Below, piece after piece: positions 58,520 to 64,000 of a DNA stretch of 64,000 bases. This stretch comes from Viscum album (taxonomy: Eukaryota > Streptophyta > Magnoliopsida > Santalales > Viscaceae), in contig OY728143.1 of the NCBI GenBank assembly GCA_963277665.1, positions 531,994,394 through 532,058,393 of the forward strand, in the 5' to 3' direction. The first letter of the stretch is position 1. Each line of letters begins with the position of its first letter. The position numbers were made by a program, and so were the translations under genes. The notes beneath the pieces are model-generated. The model did not search any database and was not told where the DNA came from. It was given only the letters and a program-made list of their open reading frames with translations.

Positions 58520-59429
58520 TATAGAGACTCTATATTTAATATGTTATTATAATATAATTTTAACACTATATAATATAAAATCATTACACAACAAGGTTAT
58601 AAAGGTTTTGTGTCGTTGGAAAATTATTGCAGTACACTATATTATGGAAATCAAACAAGAACTATTATTTAATTTCTTTTTTTCTTTCTTCTTATTGGCC
58701 TGTTAATTATTCATAGTACATGTAATCACCTGAGGATATACATCAAAAATATGTGATTTAAAATCCTATTTCTAGGTTATATAAAACATGAAAAAATATA
58801 AAATGGGGTGAACATTATCATAAAAAACATAAGATCATAATAATTTGATGAAGCACTAATAAAGACATGGAATAAGGCCATACATAAAAAAGAAACATCA
58901 TGTCTTGTTTGTGAACATTCACACATATTTGTGAAAAAAGATACAATCATGTTCATGAATATTTCACTTTTCTCATGAGATACGTCAAATTTGACAATGC
59001 TTTGGATTGCTATATAAATTTTGACACATCTGTATTATCATAACATTTACATTGTGCTATATAATTATGGGTTCACTGATCAGATCATAACATTTACGTT
59101 ATAATGCATGCCACATAGAACATATATCAATATTGTACATAAAATAACCTGTGGAACAGAATGGTTTTTATTTCACAAATCATACATTAATAAACTTGTG
59201 GATCCCAAATTAAATATTGTATAACATAATTGTCATAATAATCACCTACATAGATTGAAGAAGAAAAAACACTGAGAGGTAATGGGTCTACTATTTGAAA
59301 GAATTTTTTTAGGAATTTTTTTTTTCAAAAACTCAAGTAGAAATTACTTATATCCAATGAAACAAAAGATAATCATGATTAAATTAAATTTAAGGAGTAT
59401 ATATACTAAAATTATGGTGAAAATGGGAA
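58520..59429 (-). repeat. GyE 5' LTR, inner 0.9 kb
   Basis: It aligns with 51370-52280 of the 3' LTR up to the GyF boundary (last shared landmark GGAGTATATATACT against GGAATATCCATACT). The remaining 1.5 kb would lie beyond GyF. No gene. Confidence 0.7.
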
Positions 59430-60795
59430 TGTAACACCCCGACCCCAGCTCATTTGCATGAGGAGGTGGTGAGGGCTACATGGCCTTAAGCGACATTCCC
59501 AAGACACGAAGGATGACAATAAATGCTGAGGCCTTCAAGATAAAGTTGTGGAACGATTGTCCCTTAAGACAAAACCAACCAAACCAACAACTAATGATGA
59601 ATTCACTTTCAAACCCAAACATGTATTCCCAAAATACAACCAAGTAGTTACACAATACAACCCAAAACCAATACCACCAATCATATCAGAGTACAAGAAG
59701 AAACTAAACAACAAACACTACGATCTGTGACACCACCACAGCTCCACAACATGCTCCAAGCTCTAAGATTCGTAGAGACATCACAATGCACCACTAAATG
59801 AGGTATATTCCTTACCTTTTTCCATGTCACGATATACAACATCTTCAAAGTCACCAACATGCCAATGTAAGGGGTGAGTACTAATGCTCAGTAGGTTTTC
59901 CCCATATGACTTCCCTATGCACGCCACTAGGATAAAACCGTTAGCACATTTATATAAAACAGTTAATATAAAATAAATCACAAGCACAACCATTTTCATA
60001 ATCCAAATGTGTCCTTAACAAGACATCACATACAAACCAAGAAACCAACGGAAAACCAACCAAACATGCCACAAACCATTTCATCATTTATACGTTAGCA
60101 CAACAACTTCCATCTTGCAAATAAATGCACAACAAACAACCAAAACTATGGGACTTCTGACCAACCAGTTCACCAATTCACAATTAGCGGTACTTCCCGA
60201 TCACTACTCATATGGTGGTTCTTCAAACAACTATCCATCCCCTTTTTATAGTGATACTTCCCACTAATTTCAATTACATAATTTCAATCATGCCTACCAA
60301 GAATAAACCCACTATGGTCACAACAACATTCAATCAACCAAGTTCAATTGCATCTCAATCCACTTCAATAAATCACCCATTTATTGAAAATCATTTCCCA
60401 TGAGAAACCATGTTTCAATAAAACATCCTATTTATTGAAAACCATTTCCATCAATAATTTTCCCAAATAAACCATAACATCCCTTTTTAAAATATCCATT
60501 TTCAAATCCAAACCATTATTATTTCACCATAAAACCCCCATTTTCCAAAAAATCAACAAATGGATGTTCAACCAACTTTGCACAAAAAAACACGATTAAT
60601 TTCAATCCAACCAAATTAATTATAACAAAAAACCACTAGCTCTAACAATGGTCAAACCGTGCACCCCTTTAAAATCCTCAAAACTCATCCAAAACCATTC
60701 TAAACTCTTCCAACCACTTTACAACTCATATCATACACATTAAACACATAAAAATGCATAAAAAAGGCCACATTCCTCAAACTAGAGGTACTAAA
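59430..60795 (-). repeat. GyF 3' LTR (about 1.37 kb), strand-asymmetric
   Basis: The lower end is clear: on the - strand it ends GGTCGGGGTGTTACA. The upper end is set by a GGTGGGGAGAA purine tract at about 60796-60807 and lacks a clean TG start. The + strand is very poor in G and rich in A and C over 59540-60720. Near 59872-59895 the - strand has CTACTGAG...ACTCACCC, a motif common in gypsy LTRs. No gene seen. The open frame at 59781-59999 (-) overlaps that motif. Confidence 0.65.
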
Positions 60796-61480
60796 TTCTC
60801 CCCACCATTGGAATTTATATCCTCTGAAAGTAGTGTACCCACCCTTTTCCAAAAGAGATCGGGCCACTGCTCGACCATCTCTTTCTCCTGCTCCCAAGTC
60901 TCCTCTTGAATTTGACAATATTGCGAGAAAACACAAACTAAACTGATGCTTTTACCATGCAATAATTTCTCTTTCATATCCATAACCTGCCCTCGAATGT
61001 GCAACAACAAAGCATCTGGTTCTAGCTCATCATGATCCCATCGAATCACATGGTAACGATCTAGATAATACCTTTTCAACTACGACACATGAAACACATT
61101 GAGCCCCGCACTGAACCTAGGTGGCAAAGCCAAAAGATAATCCACCTCACCAACCCACTCAAGAATCTCAAAAGGTCCAATATTCCTTGGATATAACTTA
61201 CTCTGCTTCCCAAACTGACAATGTCCCAGCCTAGGAGAGATCCTCAAGAAAACATGATCACACACCTCGAATGATAACGGCTGTCGACGATGATCCGTAT
61301 ATAATTTCCAATGACTCTGAGCCATCTCCATTATCTTCCAGATCAAAATGGTATTCTCATTAGTCTCCATGAAAAGGCTTGGTCCAACCATAGAGGACTC
61401 ACCCATTCCAAACCAACATAATGGAGAATTAAATGGCTGCCCATACAACGCTTCAAACGAAGCCATCTATATGGATTCCT
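60796..61480 (-). pseudogene. INT: GyF integrase C-terminus and chromodomain, broken once
   Basis: The open piece 61080-61466 begins MASFEALYGQPFNSPLCW (integrase end of core), with FLRISPRLGHCQFGKQSKLY, IGPFEILEWVGEVDYLLALP and LNVFHVS. A stop at the end separates it from 60777-61079, which carries the chromodomain-like tail: ILLHIRG-type strand, VCVFSQY, then QEETWEQEKEMVEQWPDLF. Two long open pieces joined in frame by one stop codon. Confidence 0.88.
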
Positions 61481-62170
61481 GATAAATGTTATTGAATTAA
61501 AACTCAACCAATGATAAGTCATCCTACCACAATACACCAAAATACATGACACGACACCAAAACATATCTTCTAGAGTTTGTATCGTCCTCTCAGATTGAC
61601 CATCCGTCTGAGGTTGATACGCCGTGCTCATAGCCAACTGTGTCCCAAGTGATTTCTGTAAGGATTTCTATAAATGAGATGTAAATCTTAGAACTCTATC
61701 TGATACAATCAAAACTAGAACTCAATGACTCTTTACCACTTCCCGGATATAGATTTTGGATAGATCCTCTACCGTATGATATTCATGAATTGGAATGAAA
61801 TGGGATGACTTCGTTGGCTCTTCCACTATCACCCAAATGGCATCGTGCATTCTGACCGTTCTTGGGATACATATTACAAAATCCATCCCTATTTGATCCC
61901 ACATCCAAACATGGATTGGTAAATACTACAACATTCATGATACCCTATGAAGCTCTGCCTTGACCTGCTAACAAGTCAAGCATCTCAAAATGAACTCAAT
62001 CGTTCTCTTATTCATACTAGCCCACCAGAACTGCGCTTTCAATACTTTATACATTTTCTGAATTCTAGGATGAACAGACCACCTAGAATGATTATACACC
62101 AAGAGAATATCCTCATGATAATCAATTGTTATAACCATCTGATTCTGAAAACACAAAATTTAATCTCCAT
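61481..62170 (-). pseudogene. INT: GyF integrase zinc finger and catalytic core, broken
   Basis: 61968-62156 (- strand): VHPRIQKMYKVLKAQFWW ... CLTC, the HHCC finger. 61722-61904: WDQIGMDFVICIPR (first Asp) and HFIPIHEYHTVEDLSKIYI. Further on, LIVSDR (second Asp) near 61705 and a [15 protein letters not shown] block near 61580-61620 (Glu). The triad is readable but divided by stops. Confidence 0.85.
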
Positions 62171-62740
62171 TTAGTTTACAACCCTCAAGGATCTCCCCAC
62201 TATTGAGTCTCAAACCCATGGTCACACACTCAGAATCAGATATTTGTACCTCTTTATACAGGCCAACCAAGTCAGGAATCAAAAAAACAGGAAAGAATAC
62301 CACCCTATCGCTCTGGTCCTTACATTCCAACTGCATATCGGCTATAACCGACATCAACTGCCACTGGTCTGATGCCTGTTTAACCACCTGAGCATATGAT
62401 TTTATACTTGATGAATCTTCCACCAAATTTCTCTTACCTGGTGTGTGTATTATGTCAAAACAAATATCTGGAGATATTCCATCCATATCCTTTTCCTCAT
62501 GTTCAATTCCCTTAGTGAGAAAATGTGCTTCATGCTCTTATGATTAGTATATACCGTGAATTTCTCACCGAAGAGATAATGAATCCACACCTTCAATGCA
62601 TGGACCAATGCTGCAAACTCCAAATCATGAGTTTGGTAGTTCTTCTCATGAACCCTCAACTATCGTGATCCATATGAAACCACATGATTCCATTTCATGA
62701 GAACACACCCTAACCCTGATCCCGACGCATCGTAATACAC
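62171..62740 (-). pseudogene. RH: GyF RNase H and linker, broken
   Basis: 62450-62659 (- strand) includes QTHDLELAALVHALKVW (truncated here), YLFGEKFTVYTNHKSMKHIF and LNMRKRIWMEYLQ: the RNase H Glu is present, and the Asp of 'YTDHKSL' is Asn. Upstream near 62725-62745 'VYYDASGSGLGCVLM' gives the first Asp. KRNLVEDSSSIK (62400-62440) is a decayed 'NVVADALSRK' with the last Asp region altered. Confidence 0.85.
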
Positions 62741-63620
62741 CACATACCCTTTTCCTAGTTCTAGGAAAACCATGATTGGTGTTGATGTAAGATGACCTTT
62801 CAGCTCTTCGGGACACTACTGACACTGATCATTCCACCGGAATGGAACATTCCTTCTTGTCAAAGCAACCATCAGTGAAGTGAAACATGAAAAATCATGG
62901 AAAAAACTCCGATAATACACATCTAGACATAGAAAAATCCACTTCTCAAACACATTCTTTGGCGTTTTCCACGAGATGACAACCTTTGTCTTTTTTGGAT
63001 CCACTAAAACACCACTTTCAGAAATCACATGGCAATGAAAATGAACTTCCTGTATCAAAATGTCACACATTGATATTTTGTCATACAACCGATGATCCCT
63101 CAGGATCCCCAACATTGTTTCCAAGTGCTGTTTATGCTCTACCATTGTCTTTGAATACACTTGAATATTTTCTACAAACACCACCACAAAAGAATCCAGA
63201 TATCTCTAAAATATCTGATTCATCAATGCCATGACCACCCATGGCACATTTGTTAGACAAAATAGCATAAAAATGTAATCATAATGTCCATATCTACTTC
63301 TAATTTTTTTTAGGAATATCGTCCTTCCTCACCCACAATTGATGATACCCTGACCTCAGGTCGATCTTGGAGAACCCCTAGGCTCCCCTCAACTGATTGA
63401 ACAAATCATCAATTCATGGAAGTGGATATATATTCATTATCATAACATGGTTAAGTCTATGATAATTATCACAGAGAATCAATGTTCCATCTGCCTTTTT
63501 CACAAACAACACCAGCACTGCCCCCGGAGACATGCTAGGCCATATAATCACATTGTTTTCTAACTATTCCAACTGTATTTTCAATTATTTCAGTTCAGCT
63601 AATTCCATCCAATACAATGG
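62741..63620 (-). pseudogene. RT: GyF reverse transcriptase, catalytic box altered
   Basis: The open piece 62816-63187 begins MVVFVENIQVYSKTMVEHKQ: the FVDDI box is FVENI, so both catalytic Asp are replaced. Thumb block HFHCHVISESGVLVDPKKTK follows, then LTRRNVPFRWNDQCQ. On the other side, 63340-63440 (- strand) has a DLRSGYHQL-like block and 63480-63530 an [18 protein letters not shown] block in the same order as other gypsy RTs. It cannot be active. Confidence 0.88.
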
Positions 63621-63998
63621 TTATGAGCTTGGACTGGTCCCCCAGAAGAATTCAATCATAAACTGAACTTCTCTTATGGGAGGTAACCCATAGAATTCAT
63701 CAGGAAAAACATCTGTTAACTGATCTGCCACTGCAGGCAGAATAGTTTTCTCAACACCCTCTACCGATTCCAACGACAACACCACCAACTGATACAATAA
63801 CGTACCCACTGCTGGTGCCAATAGACCCATTTCACTGATCCTTTCATGGTTCTCTCCTCTAATAAAATGTCTAATGTCATCGTGTGTCATAAAAGCCATT
63901 TTCCCCGCATTATAGTCGATGTGGGCCTTATAATCCCCCATCCAATCCATTCTGAGGATTACATCATACCGATCAATCTCAAGCATTGAGAAATTCAA
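63621..63998 (-). pseudogene. pro: GyF protease end and RT linker (open to window edge)
   Basis: The - strand open frame reads FSMLEIDRYDVILRMDWMGD near its start (protease tail, 'DYDVILGMDWL' with Gly changed to Arg), HIDYNAGKMAF, a linker, then LTDVFPDEFYGLPPIREVQF, the standard approach to RT. The DSG active site is beyond 64000. It is open for 125 codons, so degradation is lighter here. Confidence 0.85.
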
Positions 63999-64000
63999 CA

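Larger units (their letters stand above)
51370..59429 (-). mobile_element. GyE: - strand Ty3/gypsy element interrupted by GyF
   Basis: 3' LTR 51370-53821, interior 53822-58519, 5' LTR 58520-59429 (continuing beyond GyF, off the window). It is inserted in the GyD integrase region. The LTR form (TGTAATGATC start, GT spacer, primer-like site) places it near the GyB group, but the protein decay is severe: several domains are recognisable only from single motifs. The outer target-site copy is not visible. Confidence 0.75.
59430..64000 (-). mobile_element. GyF: - strand Ty3/gypsy element, right part off window
   Basis: 3' LTR 59430 to about 60795, then, going right, chromodomain, integrase, RNase H, RT and protease, i.e. 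3'-to-5' on the + strand. Gag and 5' LTR lie beyond 64000. It is better preserved than its hosts GyE and GyD, as expected of the later insertion. Lineage within chromoviruses is not certain. The LTR is shorter and compositionally unlike those of the GyB group. Confidence 0.85.

Noticed and set aside
59781..59999. 72-codon - strand frame in the GyF LTR
   Set aside because: Overlaps the common LTR motif and the G-poor composition leaves few stops. No recognisable protein.

Overview
The window is intergenic repeat DNA from a plant nuclear genome, probably a large monocot-type genome. It is made almost entirely of decayed LTR retrotransposons, mostly Ty3/gypsy chromoviruses with 1.4-3.3 kb LTRs (Del/Tekay-like) plus one Ty1/copia element of Angela/BARE type. 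I see no host gene, rRNA, tRNA or CRISPR array. Every retrotransposon polyprotein is broken by stops and frameshifts. The only tidy open frame is an 89-codon ORF lying inside an LTR.

Names used here. G1: + strand gypsy, 1-5287, running off the left edge. GyD: oldest, - strand. GyA: - strand, inside the GyD 3' LTR. GyB2: - strand, inside the GyA chromodomain. Cop1: + strand copia, inside the GyB2 chromodomain. GyB1: + strand, inside the Cop1 5' LTR. GyE: - strand, inside GyD integrase. GyF: - strand, inside the GyE 5' LTR, running off the right edge. The main nest is therefore five levels deep: GyD > GyA > GyB2 > Cop1 > GyB1. A second nest is GyD > GyE > GyF.

Layout. 1-1955 internally deleted G1 coding remnant; 1956-5287 G1 3' LTR; 5288-6692 GyD 3' LTR (main part); 6693-9055 GyA 3' LTR; 9056-9177 end of GyA chromodomain; 9178-11737 GyB2 3' LTR; 11738-11928 end of GyB2 chromodomain; 11929-12139 start of Cop1 5' LTR; 12140-22477 full-length GyB1; 22478-23116 duplicated Cop1 LTR sequence; 23117-25764 a solo GyB-type LTR; 25765-27516 rest of Cop1 5' LTR; 27517-33366 Cop1 interior; 33367-35013 Cop1 3' LTR (truncated); 35014-39731 GyB2 interior; 39732-42288 GyB2 5' LTR; 42289-47560 GyA interior; 47561-49852 GyA 5' LTR; 49853-49979 first bases of GyD 3' LTR; 49980-51369 GyD integrase; 51370-53821 GyE 3' LTR; 53822-58519 GyE interior; 58520-59429 GyE 5' LTR (part); 59430-64000 GyF.

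The nesting is supported by sequence continuity across each insertion, by polypurine tracts and primer-binding sites in the expected places, by an exact TTGAA target-site duplication around GyB2 and by a decayed GCAAC/GTAAT pair around GyA.

Three signals stand out. (1) The U3 of GyB-type LTRs carries a compact unit, a TATA-like box then, exactly 49 nt further on, an ATG opening a coiled-coil-like ORF. It can be traced in six LTRs from three element lineages and is intact in one. (2) Cop1 carries arrays of a 13-bp near-palindrome (consensus TACACGCCGTGTA) in both LTRs and again in its untranslated leader. (3) A segment of the Cop1 LTR containing a GyB LTR has been duplicated in tandem at a 7-bp microhomology (ATAAGGT). 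Domain boundaries below were read by eye and are approximate, usually to within tens of bases.
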